This document shows positions 18,013-26,827 of a stretch of 64,000 nucleotides of DNA, in pieces (the first letter of the stretch is position 1; the number at the start of each line of letters is the position of its first letter). The translations under genes were made by a program, and so were the position numbers. The notes under the pieces are model-generated. The model ran no database searches and was not told the DNA's origin. It worked only from the letters and a program-made list of their open reading frames with translations. Source of the DNA: Clostridium omnivorum (lineage in GTDB: Bacteria; Bacillota; Clostridia; Clostridiales; Clostridiaceae); assembly GCF_026012015.1 (NCBI RefSeq), contig NZ_BRXR01000001.1:4117501-4181500 (forward strand), given 5' to 3'.

Positions 18013-18792
18013 TTGCTTAGAATATTATGGAATAGCAGAGCTGGTATGAATGCTCAGCAGGAAAAATTAGATTCTATATCTAATAATTTGGCTAATGTTA
18101 ATACTGAAGGATATAAGAAAACGGATGTAACTTTTAGTGACTTAGTGCAGGAAACTTTAAATAGGCAAGGTTATCCTAACACAAAAGGTTCAATTTCCTC
18201 CACAGGAACTGGTGTAAAGGCTTCACAGTGGATAAGAGATGGAAAACAAGGAAATCTTCTTCAAACTGGTTCTAATACGGATTTAGCTATTGATGGAAGT
18301 GGATATTTTGCTGTTACAACTGCTGATGGAACAGTAGCTTATACAAGAAATGGGAGCTTTAATACTGATTCAGCAGGAAGTATTGTAGATAAGAATGGAA
18401 ATAGATTAAATATAACTTTTAATCCTGGAGCTACAAATGAAGATAGGGTATTTACACAGGATAATTTTGTTGTAAGTCCTGAAGGAATTGTATCTAAAAG
18501 ATTACCAGGCGGGAATACCAAGGAAGTTGGAAAGATAGAATTATATAATTTTGTTGGACAAGATTCCTTAAGATCAGTTGGTGAAAATTTATATGTTCCA
18601 AAAGCAGGAACACAAATGTACCAAAACAACGATTACAATATAGAGCAAGGATTTTTAGAAGGCTCTAATGTTGATGTTGCTTCTGAAATGACAGATATGA
18701 TTGTAACACAAAGGGCATTTGAATTAAGTTCTAAGGGGTTAAAAACTGCGGATGATATGTGGGGAATAACCAATAATTTAAGATCAAAATAG
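18013..18792 (+). CDS. flgG: Flagellar distal rod protein, FlgG-like
   Basis: The 259-residue axial protein has the family ends (LRILWNSRAGMNAQQEKLD, SNNLANVNTEGYKK; SNVDVASEMTDMIVTQRAFE) and the DLAIDGSGYFAV segment typical of FlgG/FlhP. The start is TTG at 18013 after GAGAGGTGAAAT. It is the last gene of the flagellar operon and is followed by a terminator. The split between FlgF and FlgG for this pair is by similarity and order; either name could be reversed. Confidence 0.87.
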   Translation: MLRILWNSRAGMNAQQEKLDSISNNLANVNTEGYKKTDVTFSDLVQETLNRQGYPNTKGSISSTGTGVKASQWIRDGKQGNLLQTGSNTDLAIDGSGYFAVTTADGTVAYTRNGSFNTDSAGSIVDKNGNRLNITFNPGATNEDRVFTQDNFVVSPEGIVSKRLPGGNTKEVGKIELYNFVGQDSLRSVGENLYVPKAGTQMYQNNDYNIEQGFLEGSNVDVASEMTDMIVTQRAFELSSKGLKTADDMWGITNNLRSK

Positions 18793-18814
18793 TAAGTAAT
18801 CTGTTTGCATTTAA

Positions 18815-18860
18815 GGTATGTAAGTTTAGCATAGTATGCTATCTTATATGCCTTTTTTAT
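18815..18860 (+). terminator. Rho-independent terminator of the flagellar operon
   Basis: A 10-bp outer stem (18815-18824 with 18843-18852, two G-T pairs) surrounds an inner AGCATA/TATGCT stem, and TTTTTT follows immediately. It lies 22 bases after the FlgG-like gene. Confidence 0.8.
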
Positions 18861-18934
18861 TTATGAAAAAATTTAATAAAATGGAAAGTAAAATCATATA
18901 TATTATCAACAGAAAATTTAAGGGAGGAGTATTT

Positions 18935-19225
18935 ATGTATTGCATAAAAAGAGATAAATATTATTCAAATGATAACTCATTATGTCCATTTATGGCTTAC
19001 TATAGTCAACCTAAGGCACCATATGCACCTTGCTTTATGACAAATCAAAATTTTGTACAAGGAGGATGTCGCCATTGCCAAAGCTTTAATATAAACGCTG
19101 TACCTGTTAATTATCCAGATCTTCAAATGAATCCTATGTATTATTCTAATCTTTATAACTACAATATGATGGGAAACATGGTTACATCTATGCTTCCTGT
19201 GCCAGTAGAAGAAATTGAAGATTAA
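18935..19225 (+). CDS. Small Tyr/Asn/Met-rich cysteine protein, unrecognised
   Basis: I do not recognise this 96-residue protein. It starts at ATG 18935 after a strong AGGGAGGAG site; an upstream in-frame ATG at 18836 lies inside the flagellar terminator and is rejected. It has cysteines at the start (MYCIKRD), in LCPF, in APCF and in a GGCRHCQSF motif, and a Tyr/Asn/Met-rich tail (MYYSNLYNYNMMGNM). This composition resembles small spore-coat or surface proteins of clostridia, but that is only an analogy. It stands alone between two terminator-like hairpins. Confidence 0.7.
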   Translation: MYCIKRDKYYSNDNSLCPFMAYYSQPKAPYAPCFMTNQNFVQGGCRHCQSFNINAVPVNYPDLQMNPMYYSNLYNYNMMGNMVTSMLPVPVEEIED

Positions 19226-19261
19226 GATTTATGTAATAAAGCGTTTATCGTTAGTAAAAGT

Positions 19262-19305
19262 ATCATGGATATGAGAATGGTATAGCATATCCATGATTTA
19301 TTTAT
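19262..19305 (+). terminator. Perfect 12-bp hairpin after the Tyr/Cys-rich gene
   Basis: ATCATGGATATG at 19262-19273 pairs perfectly with CATATCCATGAT at 19286-19297 around a 12-base loop and is followed by TTATTTAT. The T-tract is weak, so termination is likely but not certain. It isolates the small gene from the next one. Confidence 0.6.
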
Positions 19306-19329
19306 AGTTTGTTGGGGGAACATAAGCAT

Positions 19330-20091
19330 ATGGGTATTGGGTATGTGTTGGGGTGCCTTATAAGTATAATACTATGGAAATTGGACAGGCAGAAATTCTA
19401 TGCTCTAATTCATAAGAAGGCAAAAGGAATATTAAAGAATGATGTGCTTATTCAACTAATTTTCTGGAGTTTTACTGCCTTAATTTATATGATTTTCTTA
19501 AAGTTTAATAAGAATGAAATTTTTAATGCCATTACTGCTTTTACAGTAATAGATATTAGCAATACAGAAAGAAAAAATATAAAATTTAAGGAGCGATTCC
19601 AATTTTATGACTCCATATCCACTATATCAAGAGCTATAGTATGTGGATTTGTTGCACCTCTCTTCTACATAACACTATTTGGAAATGCGTTTGCAATATT
19701 ATATTCTTTTATATATAACTTTTATATGCTACATGAGGAGTCAGACTATTTAAAGGTGATATTTACAATTTTGACAATTGTACCAGCATTAATATCAGAA
19801 ATATTTTTATATATTGTTTATATATTTAGAAATAAAAAGTATAGAATAGATTTTAAAGGAGATTATTTTATTAACGCCTTTGTAAGGCCACTGCTAAATG
19901 TAGACATTATGGGTGCATACATTGAATCTGTAAATTTTTATTATTATTTTTCTTCAAATAATACAGATTTTATAAAAAGCTATGGTGAGTATAGTAAAAA
20001 AGTTGATAGTATTTGTATAAAAGATTATTTAAGTATTGGATACGGGACTTGCATTTTGACCTTTCTTTTATTTTTTATACTAATAAAATAA
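19330..20091 (+). CDS. Multi-pass membrane protein of unknown function
   Basis: I do not recognise this 253-residue protein. It has about five hydrophobic segments (near residues 1-18, 41-55, 97-120, 132-155 and at the C-terminus) separated by charged loops. The loops include NTERKNIKFKERFQFYDSIS and a Tyr-rich stretch (NFYYYFSSNN). No catalytic or transport motif is evident. The start is ATG 19330, nine bases after GGGGGAA; a TTG at 19309 would precede that site. Its stop lies inside the bidirectional terminator shared with the pyrophosphatase gene. Confidence 0.65.
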   Translation: MGIGYVLGCLISIILWKLDRQKFYALIHKKAKGILKNDVLIQLIFWSFTALIYMIFLKFNKNEIFNAITAFTVIDISNTERKNIKFKERFQFYDSISTISRAIVCGFVAPLFYITLFGNAFAILYSFIYNFYMLHEESDYLKVIFTILTIVPALISEIFLYIVYIFRNKKYRIDFKGDYFINAFVRPLLNVDIMGAYIESVNFYYYFSSNNTDFIKSYGEYSKKVDSICIKDYLSIGYGTCILTFLLFFILIK

Positions 20092-20116
20092 GAAGTGAAA
20101 AATTCACTTCTTATTT
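20087..20116. terminator. Bidirectional terminator between convergent genes
   Basis: AATAAGAAGTGAA (20087-20099) pairs perfectly with TTCACTTCTTATT (20103-20115) around a 3-base loop. It overlaps the stop codons of both convergent genes, and A/T tracts flank it on both sides. Confidence 0.75.
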
Positions 20117-21754
20117 CATTGATGTTATAGCAGTAGTAATAGGTGGTATTACTTGCTTTTTTCTTGAAAGAATACCTGGAAGATAAACACTATTTCCAGT
20201 TAATTTTACATTAAAGGCTCTTGAAATTATATCTTTATCTTTACCAAGGGCTATAAGCTCGGAGCCTCCGTTTAAAATATCTGTTAACATTAATACTATC
20301 ACATTGAAACTATCTTCTACAGCCTTTTTTTCCATTAGATTGACCATTTCCTCACGAATATCTGAGAAGCTTTCTATATTCATAGTTCCAACTTGTGAAA
20401 TTCCAATTTTTAAGTTGTTTATGGTGAAGACTTTAAAGTCCTGATGGAAGATTTCATCAGCTGTCTTATCCTTTAGAGAAGTACCAGCTTTGAACATTTC
20501 TTTTGCAAATTTTTCCACATCTATATTTGCTATTTCAGCAAGTCTTTTTAAGGTTACTTTATCAACATTAGTTGAGGTAGGTGATTTGAATAAAAGTGTA
20601 TCAGAAATTATAGCAGCACACAAAATTCCTGCAGCTTTTCTAGAAGGTCTAATGCCATTTTCAAAGAATATTGATGCTATTATAGTAGAAGTACTTCCAA
20701 CGGGTTCGTTTCTAAAATATATTGGACCTCCAGTTTGAATATCTGCAATTCTGTGGTGATCTATTATTTCTAGAACCTCGGCATCTTCAAGACCATGAAC
20801 AGATTGAGTCCTCTCGTTGTGATCAAGCAAAATAACTTTTTTCTTGTTTTGAGTTATCAAATGGTATCTAGAAACACTACCCATAACCTTATTGTCTCTA
20901 TCAACTACTGGATAGCTTCTATACCTAGTTTCAAGCATAACATCCTTAATTTCTTCAACGAAATCATCAACATGAAAGCTAAGTATATTGTCTTTAGTCA
21001 TTACATATCCTATTGGAATACTTTGAGTTATAAGTCTTGAGGCAGTAAAAGTATCGTATGGGGTAGTTATTATAGAACATCCAGCAGCTGTAGCCTTTTC
21101 AACAACAGTGTCACTGGCAAAATGATTGCCTGTAATTATCATAAGTGAAGCTTTTGCATTAATTACGGATTCCTGAGTATCTTCTCTATCTCCACAGATA
21201 ACCACATCACCCTCTTCAATAATACATTCAGCACTATCAGGCTGCATAGCAGCAGTAACAATTTTTCCTCTAATTTTAGGGTTTTCCTCAGGAATATATA
21301 TACACTTAGCAGAAAGGGTTTCTAAAATGTTTTCCAGTGTAGTATTACTTTTGGATAGTATATTGTTATCCCAAATATCCATATAAGTTGAAGTTAAGTT
21401 TGAAAGAGAAGCAATACCTATTAGGGTATCAGTTTCGTTTACTACAGGAAGGGTTTTTATATTATTTCTTTTCATTATATTCCAAGCCATTTTTAAGGAA
21501 ATTTCCGGATATACTGGTGCTACGATATCAATATCTAAATCAGAAATTTGCACTTTTACAGTTTCTATTAGCTCAGGAATTTCTACGCCAAAATAATTTA
21601 GTATAAATTGAGTCTCTCTATTTACAGCACCAAGTCTTACAGGTATGGCAGTAGTATTTTCAGTCTTATTTTTAAACTCTGCATAAGCAATGGATGCGCA
21701 AATAGAATCAGTATCAGGATTTTTATGTCCAGTTATGTATATTACATCATTCAT
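20111..21754 (-). CDS. ppaC: Manganese-dependent inorganic pyrophosphatase with CBS and DRTGG regulatory domains
   Basis: This family II pyrophosphatase hydrolyses pyrophosphate to phosphate in the cytoplasm. The 547-residue protein begins with the DHH domain (GHKNPDTDS, with metal ligands His10, Asp14 and Asp16) and continues after an insert with the DHH-type motif EIIDHHRI and the DHHA2 domain. The insert (about residues 70-300) carries two CBS motifs flanking a DRTGG-type region, as in the nucleotide-regulated clostridial enzyme. ATG at 21754 after AAAGGAG is preferred over an upstream ATG that adds 15 residues before this site. Confidence 0.93.
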   Translation of the reverse strand: MNDVIYITGHKNPDTDSICASIAYAEFKNKTENTTAIPVRLGAVNRETQFILNYFGVEIPELIETVKVQISDLDIDIVAPVYPEISLKMAWNIMKRNNIKTLPVVNETDTLIGIASLSNLTSTYMDIWDNNILSKSNTTLENILETLSAKCIYIPEENPKIRGKIVTAAMQPDSAECIIEEGDVVICGDREDTQESVINAKASLMIITGNHFASDTVVEKATAAGCSIITTPYDTFTASRLITQSIPIGYVMTKDNILSFHVDDFVEEIKDVMLETRYRSYPVVDRDNKVMGSVSRYHLITQNKKKVILLDHNERTQSVHGLEDAEVLEIIDHHRIADIQTGGPIYFRNEPVGSTSTIIASIFFENGIRPSRKAAGILCAAIISDTLLFKSPTSTNVDKVTLKRLAEIANIDVEKFAKEMFKAGTSLKDKTADEIFHQDFKVFTINNLKIGISQVGTMNIESFSDIREEMVNLMEKKAVEDSFNVIVLMLTDILNGGSELIALGKDKDIISRAFNVKLTGNSVYLPGILSRKKQVIPPITTAITSMK

Positions 21755-21914
21755 AATAAAATTTCTCCTTTCAGTCGAAACACTGGGTAACTTAAACATG
21801 ATCGCTACCGCTCACAATTTACCCGTAAATGTCCATTTAGGAAATTTACCTCCTATAAGCAAATTTAAAAAGTCTACTTTACACTATTTTATAGTTTAAA
21901 ACTTTGCTTGTAAA
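21755..21914 (-). promoter_or_regulatory. Promoter and about 125-base leader of ppaC
   Basis: On the minus strand TTTACA (21914-21909), a 17-base spacer and TAAAAT (21891-21886) form a plausible vegetative promoter. The predicted transcript has a leader of about 125 bases with an inverted repeat, GGGTAA (RNA side, 21824-21819) and TTACCC (21790-21785), and an AGGAGG at 21854-21849 far from the ppaC start. It matches no riboswitch I recognise. Confidence 0.45.
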
Positions 21915-22092
21915 TAGAATAATTAAGCTATTTACAATTTAAACCTTTACATTTTTATAATAATAAAATTTCACATATCTAATAATTTGTGGACATATAT
22001 TACTATAGGGCAAAAATGGACAAAGTGTACTTTGGATAAAGTAAAATTCCATAGTTTGAGGTTCATTATTTTAAGTAGCAGGAGGGAAGAAA
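21915..22092 (+). other. AT-rich upstream region of the P-type ATPase gene
   Basis: This is the remaining part of the 338-base divergent gap between ppaC and the cation ATPase gene. It is AT-rich and must hold the ATPase promoter, but I see no convincing -35/-10 pair or regulator site. A strong AGGAGGGAAG ribosome site precedes the ATPase ATG. Confidence 0.4.
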
Positions 22093-24639
22093 ATGGTTAA
22101 TCATCAAGATGCAATGTATGGTTTGACAAAGGAAGATGTAGATAAAAGACTAAAGACATATGGCTTAAACCAGCTTGAGCAAGCGAATAGAATTTCATCT
22201 ATTAAAATCTTTTTATCCCAATTTAATGATTTCATTGTATGGGTTTTAATAGGAGCAACTATTTTATCCGGAATTATGGGAGAAAAGGCTGATGCAATTA
22301 CAATTTTAATAATTATAATTATGAATGCCATTCTAGGTTTTGTTCAGGAATTTAAAACGGAAAAATCCTTGGAGGCTCTAAAAAAACTTGCAGCTCCTAC
22401 CGCAAAGGTAATTAGAGAAGGAAAAGTACAAGTAGTAAATGCAGAATTTTTAGTACCAGGTGATTTAGTTATACTGGAAAGTGGAGATAGGGTACCAGCT
22501 GACTGCATTATACTTCAATATAGCAATGTAATGGTGGATGAGTCGCTTTTAACTGGTGAATCCCTTGGGGTAAACAAGAGTGACAAAGATAAAGAAAATA
22601 ATTTATATATGGGAACTATAGTGCTTACGGGAAAGGCAACTGCTAAAGTATTACAAACTGGTATGAAAACTGAAATGGGAAAAATAGCAGGTATGCTTCA
22701 AAGTATTGAAAATGAAGTATCACCATTAAAACTAAAACTAGCCTCTCTTGGCAAAATACTTGTAGTTTTATGTGTAATAATTTGTATAGTTGTTACTTTG
22801 ACAGGTATATGGAGAGGACAAGATAAGTATCAGATGTTTCTATCAGGTGTTAGCTTGGCAGTTGCTGCGATACCAGAAGGACTAGCAGCTATTGTTACTG
22901 TGGCACTAGCTCTTGGAGTGTCAAGAATGCTTAAGAGAAATGCGCTAGTTAGAAAACTTCCTGCAGTTGAGACTTTAGGATGTACCTCAGTTATATGCAG
23001 TGATAAGACAGGTACATTAACTCAAAATAACATGACTGTTAAAGCACTGTACTTTAATAACAATTTATACAATTATGATAAGGAAAGGGTTCCTGAAAAT
23101 TTAGTTTTAAAAAAGGCTTTTACCTTCTGCAACGATTGTAATTTGGATTTAAAAGAAAATAATATTCAAAAGAGTCTTTTAGGTGACCCAACTGAAACAG
23201 CTTTAATAAAGGCATTTTTTAATGATACAAAATCCTATAATACTTTTTTAAATACTGGAAGCAGAGTATTTGATTTGCCATTTGATTCAAACAGAAAAAT
23301 GATGTCTGTAGTTATAAGAGAGTCTGGCAGAGAGTGCTGTTATGTAAAAGGGGCTCCTGAAAGAATAATAGATAGATGTAAATATGTTTTAGATAGCGGA
23401 GAAGTAAAACCGTTAACCCCTATATATAAGCAAAAAATTCTTATAGCAGTAGAAAATATGTCTTATAAGGCTTTAAGGTGTATCGCAGCAGCGTATAAGG
23501 ATAAAAATATTGTAAAAAATAGCAGTCTTGAAAATGATTTGATATTTATTGGGGTTGCAGGAATAATAGATCCCCCAAGAAAAGAAGTTAAAGATGCAGT
23601 ATTGGAATGTAAGATAGCTGGCATAAAACCAGTAATGATTACTGGAGATCATAAAAATACTGCTTATGCTATAGGTAAGGAATTAGAAATATGCAAGGAT
23701 GAAAGTGAAGTACTTACTGGAGAAGATTTAGATAAGATAAATGATAAAGATTTAGTTAAAGTGGTAGGAAATGCTACTATATTTGCTAGAGTTAGTCCAA
23801 ACCATAAGCTAAGAATAGTAAAAGCATTTAAGAATAGAAACCAAATAGTAGCAATGACTGGTGATGGAGTAAATGATGCTCCTGCTGTAAAGGAAGCAGA
23901 TATCGGTATTTCTATGGGTATATCAGGCACTGATGTAACCAAAGAAGCTTCATCCATGATTCTTCTGGATGATAACTTTGCTACAATAGTGGCCGCAGTA
24001 GAAGAAGGAAGGGTAATATATGATAACATAAGAAAGTTTATAAGATACCTTCTTTCCTGTAACCTTGGAGAGGTATTAACTATGTTTTTAGCTTCTATGT
24101 TCTATTTAGATACACCTCTTCTTCCAATACAAATATTATTTGTAAACTTACTTACAGATGGGCTTCCGGCTATAGCTCTTGGTGTTGACCCCGCTGATAA
24201 GGACATAATGTATCAAAAACCTAGAGAAAAGAATGAACATATATTTGCAAGAGGACTTACAGAAAAGATATTAATAAGAGGCAGCTTGATAGGAATTTGT
24301 ACGGTGCTGGCATTTATAATGGGAAGATACTATAATATGGATTTAAAAGCCTGTAGAACTCTAGCACTAGGAACACTAATTATGTCTCAATTGATACATG
24401 TTTTTGAATGTAGATCAGAAAAACATTCAATTTTTGAGATAAAGCTATTTACAAATATGTACTTAGTAGGTGCAGTGCTTATTTCGATAACAATGCTCAA
24501 CTTAGTTCTCTATGTACCATTTTTACAGAATGTATTCCATACGGTAGCATTAGGCTTTGGACAATGGATGATAGTTATATTCTTTTCAGGTATAATATCT
24601 TTCATTAATAGTGTTTATTTGTATATGCAAAGAAGATAA
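22093..24639 (+). CDS. Calcium-type cation-transporting P-type ATPase
   Basis: This is a P2A-class ATPase that exports divalent cations, probably Ca2+, across the cell membrane. The 848-residue protein has the N-terminal cation-ATPase domain, four N-terminal membrane helices, the actuator motif LLTGESL and the M4 ion-site motif AAIPEGLAA. The phosphorylation motif DKTGTLT starts at Asp304, the hinge has MTGDGVNDAPA, and C-terminal helices follow. PEGL in M4 fits SERCA-like Ca2+ pumps; Mn2+ cannot be excluded. It is a single-gene unit closed by a strong terminator. Confidence 0.92.
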   Translation: MVNHQDAMYGLTKEDVDKRLKTYGLNQLEQANRISSIKIFLSQFNDFIVWVLIGATILSGIMGEKADAITILIIIIMNAILGFVQEFKTEKSLEALKKLAAPTAKVIREGKVQVVNAEFLVPGDLVILESGDRVPADCIILQYSNVMVDESLLTGESLGVNKSDKDKENNLYMGTIVLTGKATAKVLQTGMKTEMGKIAGMLQSIENEVSPLKLKLASLGKILVVLCVIICIVVTLTGIWRGQDKYQMFLSGVSLAVAAIPEGLAAIVTVALALGVSRMLKRNALVRKLPAVETLGCTSVICSDKTGTLTQNNMTVKALYFNNNLYNYDKERVPENLVLKKAFTFCNDCNLDLKENNIQKSLLGDPTETALIKAFFNDTKSYNTFLNTGSRVFDLPFDSNRKMMSVVIRESGRECCYVKGAPERIIDRCKYVLDSGEVKPLTPIYKQKILIAVENMSYKALRCIAAAYKDKNIVKNSSLENDLIFIGVAGIIDPPRKEVKDAVLECKIAGIKPVMITGDHKNTAYAIGKELEICKDESEVLTGEDLDKINDKDLVKVVGNATIFARVSPNHKLRIVKAFKNRNQIVAMTGDGVNDAPAVKEADIGISMGISGTDVTKEASSMILLDDNFATIVAAVEEGRVIYDNIRKFIRYLLSCNLGEVLTMFLASMFYLDTPLLPIQILFVNLLTDGLPAIALGVDPADKDIMYQKPREKNEHIFARGLTEKILIRGSLIGICTVLAFIMGRYYNMDLKACRTLALGTLIMSQLIHVFECRSEKHSIFEIKLFTNMYLVGAVLISITMLNLVLYVPFLQNVFHTVALGFGQWMIVIFFSGIISFINSVYLYMQRR

Positions 24640-24655
24640 TTATTAAATTAGGTGT

Positions 24656-24696
24656 AAAAAATCCCTTGTATTCTTGATACAAGGGATTTTTTATTA
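24656..24696. terminator. Strong bidirectional terminator
   Basis: A perfect 16-bp stem (24656-24671 with 24677-24692) with a 5-base loop, flanked by A and T runs, serves both the ATPase gene and the convergent small gene. Confidence 0.9.
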
Positions 24697-24700
24697 TGAA

Positions 24701-25105
24701 TTATTTATATCTTCTAACTTGTTGAACCTTTTGAGTTTTGCCTTCAACAGGAACTAAATCTTTCTTTGTGCTTAGGTTTCTTACATTCATAATTGAAAGC
24801 ATTTCTCTATTTTCTTTACCTTTTTTGCCCTTAAGTCCTTGTATTACGACTAAGTTACCTTGCGTTATACTAATAAAGTTAGGTTTTTTAAACCATTTGT
24901 TTCTTTTATACATACATTTAACTATTGACTTACTTCTATCTGGTCTAACTAGAATAGTAACTCTTAATTTATGGAAAATCCATAGGACAGTTTTTTCTTC
25001 TACTTTAACAGAAACTACATTTCCTTGAACTTGAGTTATTCTGTCACCATATTTTTTTAAATAAGAATCTGTATAAACCTTGGAAAACTTTTCTTTAAAA
25101 CTCAT
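24701..25105 (-). CDS. Small basic protein of unknown function
   Basis: I do not recognise this 134-residue, Lys/Val-rich soluble protein. It has no cysteine cluster or membrane helix. The middle alternates beta-strand-like stretches (VQGNVVSVKVEEKTVLWIF, KLRVTILVRPD), suggesting an OB- or SH3-like barrel, but this is only a visual impression. The start ATG has an AAAAGGAG site. It sits alone, convergent with the ATPase gene and sharing its terminator. Confidence 0.7.
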   Translation of the reverse strand: MSFKEKFSKVYTDSYLKKYGDRITQVQGNVVSVKVEEKTVLWIFHKLRVTILVRPDRSKSIVKCMYKRNKWFKKPNFISITQGNLVVIQGLKGKKGKENREMLSIMNVRNLSTKKDLVPVEGKTQKVQQVRRYK

Positions 25106-25418
25106 ATATATAACTCCTTTTCAATGAATTTATTTATAAATTCAAATAATCTAAATAAGGCCATTATTATAATAATATTATTTATGGCATTTTTATGTAT
25201 ATTATATCACAGTGTCCAGTTATTTAAAATATATAATTTTTAAAATATATATTTATAGTTTTGCCCATAAATTCTTAATTATATGAAATAAATAAATTTA
25301 TAAGAAATTATATTAAGATAAATAACTTAACTAAAAATTTTATTTGTGATATCATAATTATGAGAGTATGAAAGTAATTATGTCGAATTTACTCAACTTA
25401 GAAAGGCGGGAGAGGAAA
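25106..25418. other. AT-rich divergent intergenic region before hypC
   Basis: This 313-base gap separates a minus-strand unknown gene from the hyp operon. It is extremely AT-rich, and an imperfect palindrome (GCCAT at 25160-25164, ATGGC at 25184-25188) stands near its left end. Promoters for both directions must lie here, but I see no convincing hexamer pair. A TTGCCC at 25261 is only a weak candidate. Confidence 0.4.
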
Positions 25419-25652
25419 ATGTGTTTAGGAATTCCTTTAAGAGTCATCTGCATTAATGGTAATACAGCTGTTGGAGAAATGAATGGAATTGAAAGAAAGA
25501 TAAGAATAGATTTAGTTCCAAACGTTAAGCTAGAGAACTATGTTATGGTACATGCAGGTTTTGCAATAGAAATTATTGATTATGAAGCTGCTAAGGAAAC
25601 GTTGGATATAATGAAGGAACTAGAGGAAAGTTTAGAACAAAATAATAGATAA
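25419..25652 (+). CDS. hypC: Hydrogenase maturation chaperone HypC
   Basis: HypC carries the Fe(CN)2CO precursor with HypD and delivers it to the large subunit of NiFe hydrogenases. The 77-residue form from ATG 25419 starts with the required MCLGIP, whose Cys2 is the functional residue. The reading frame extends upstream to 25368, but that would bury the catalytic N-terminus, and a GGCGGGAGAGG site precedes 25419. It is the first gene of hypC-D-E-A-B. Confidence 0.95.
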   Translation: MCLGIPLRVICINGNTAVGEMNGIERKIRIDLVPNVKLENYVMVHAGFAIEIIDYEAAKETLDIMKELEESLEQNNR

Positions 25653-25713
25653 TTTGATATAAATTTTGATATGTATATCTTAAATGAGCTTATGCATTTA
25701 GAAAGGGATAGAT

Positions 25714-26796
25714 ATGGAAAGTGCAGTTTTAAATGAAGTATTAAAAAAGATAGAAGAGATCAATAAGTTTCAGAATAACATTAGTATTATGGAGATTTGT
25801 GGTACTCATACTATGGCTATAAGTAAGTATGGAATCAGGGATTTGCTTAATAAAAATATAAATCTGGTATCGGGACCAGGGTGTCCAGTTTGTGTAACTC
25901 CAAGTAACTATTTAGATTATGTTTATGATTTATCACTTGAAAAGGATGTTATTATAGCTACTTATGGAGATATGATTAGGGTACCTGGGAGTTCACCAGC
26001 TAGGACTCTAGAAAAGGCTAGAGCTCTTGGTGCTGCTGTGAAAATGGTCTATTCAAGTATAGATGCAGTAGAGCTTGCAGCAGAAAATAGAAACAAAAAG
26101 GTAGTTTTTCTAGGAATAGGCTTTGAAACTACAACGCCTGCAACAGTAGTTGCAATAAAGGAAGCAGAAAGACAAAAGCTTGATAACTTTTATGTGCTGT
26201 CGCTTCACAAGCTTGTTGAGCCCGTTATGAAGGTTTTACTTGAAGATAAGGAACTCAATATACAAGGATTTTTACTGCCAGGTCATGTAAGCGTTATCTT
26301 GGGGGAGGAAGGCTTTAAATTTCTAAATAACTATGAATGTAGTGGTATAATAGCAGGCTTTGAAATGAAAGAAATAGTAGATGCACTTTATGAAATAGTA
26401 AAGTCCATAGAAAGCAATGAATATACAGTAAAAAACTGTTATAAATCAGTTGTAAGAAAGCAGGGTAATGCTGTAGCCAAAGATATGTTTAAAGAGGTAT
26501 TTGAAGTAAGAGATGATTATTGGAGAGGACTAGGGCTAATTAAGGAAAGCAGCCTAAAGCTTAATGAAACTTATAAAAAATATGATATTGAAAAAATATA
26601 TCCTCTTAAGTATAAGGAAGAAAAATCATCAGGCTGTAGGTGTGGGGATGTTCTGAAGGGGCTTATTAAGCCTTGTGAATGTGGAAATTTTGGGAAGGTA
26701 TGTGTTCCAGAAAATCCATTGGGTCCATGTATGGTATCTAGTGAAGGAAGTTGTTCTGCATACTATAAATATGATAGAAATAATATTAAACTTTAA
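25714..26796 (+). CDS. hypD: Hydrogenase maturation protein HypD
   Basis: HypD is an iron-sulfur protein that assembles the Fe(CN)2CO group together with HypC and HypE. The 360-residue protein has the family motifs: MEICGTHTMAIS, GPGCPVCVTP and GIGFETTTPA. A C-terminal cysteine-rich segment (CRCGDVLKG, then PCECGNFGKVCVP) fits the 4Fe-4S site. The start follows AGAAAGGGATAG. It is followed by hypE after 31 bases. Confidence 0.96.
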   Translation: MESAVLNEVLKKIEEINKFQNNISIMEICGTHTMAISKYGIRDLLNKNINLVSGPGCPVCVTPSNYLDYVYDLSLEKDVIIATYGDMIRVPGSSPARTLEKARALGAAVKMVYSSIDAVELAAENRNKKVVFLGIGFETTTPATVVAIKEAERQKLDNFYVLSLHKLVEPVMKVLLEDKELNIQGFLLPGHVSVILGEEGFKFLNNYECSGIIAGFEMKEIVDALYEIVKSIESNEYTVKNCYKSVVRKQGNAVAKDMFKEVFEVRDDYWRGLGLIKESSLKLNETYKKYDIEKIYPLKYKEEKSSGCRCGDVLKGLIKPCECGNFGKVCVPENPLGPCMVSSEGSCSAYYKYDRNNIKL

Positions 26797-26827
26797 TGTT
26801 TTTATAATATAGTGAGAAGGTGCGCTA

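Noticed and set aside
18836-18934. Longer start for the Tyr/Cys-rich protein at 18836
   Set aside because: The upstream ATG lies within the flagellar operon terminator, and a strong ribosome site precedes ATG 18935.
21755-21900. yybP-ykoY manganese riboswitch before the Mn-pyrophosphatase
   Set aside because: The conserved L1/L3 loop sequences of that riboswitch are not visible in the leader.
25160-25195. Palindrome with T-run in the hypC upstream gap as a terminator
   Set aside because: The only gene to its left is on the minus strand and starts there, so no forward transcript would need ending; pairing is imperfect and AT-only in the middle.
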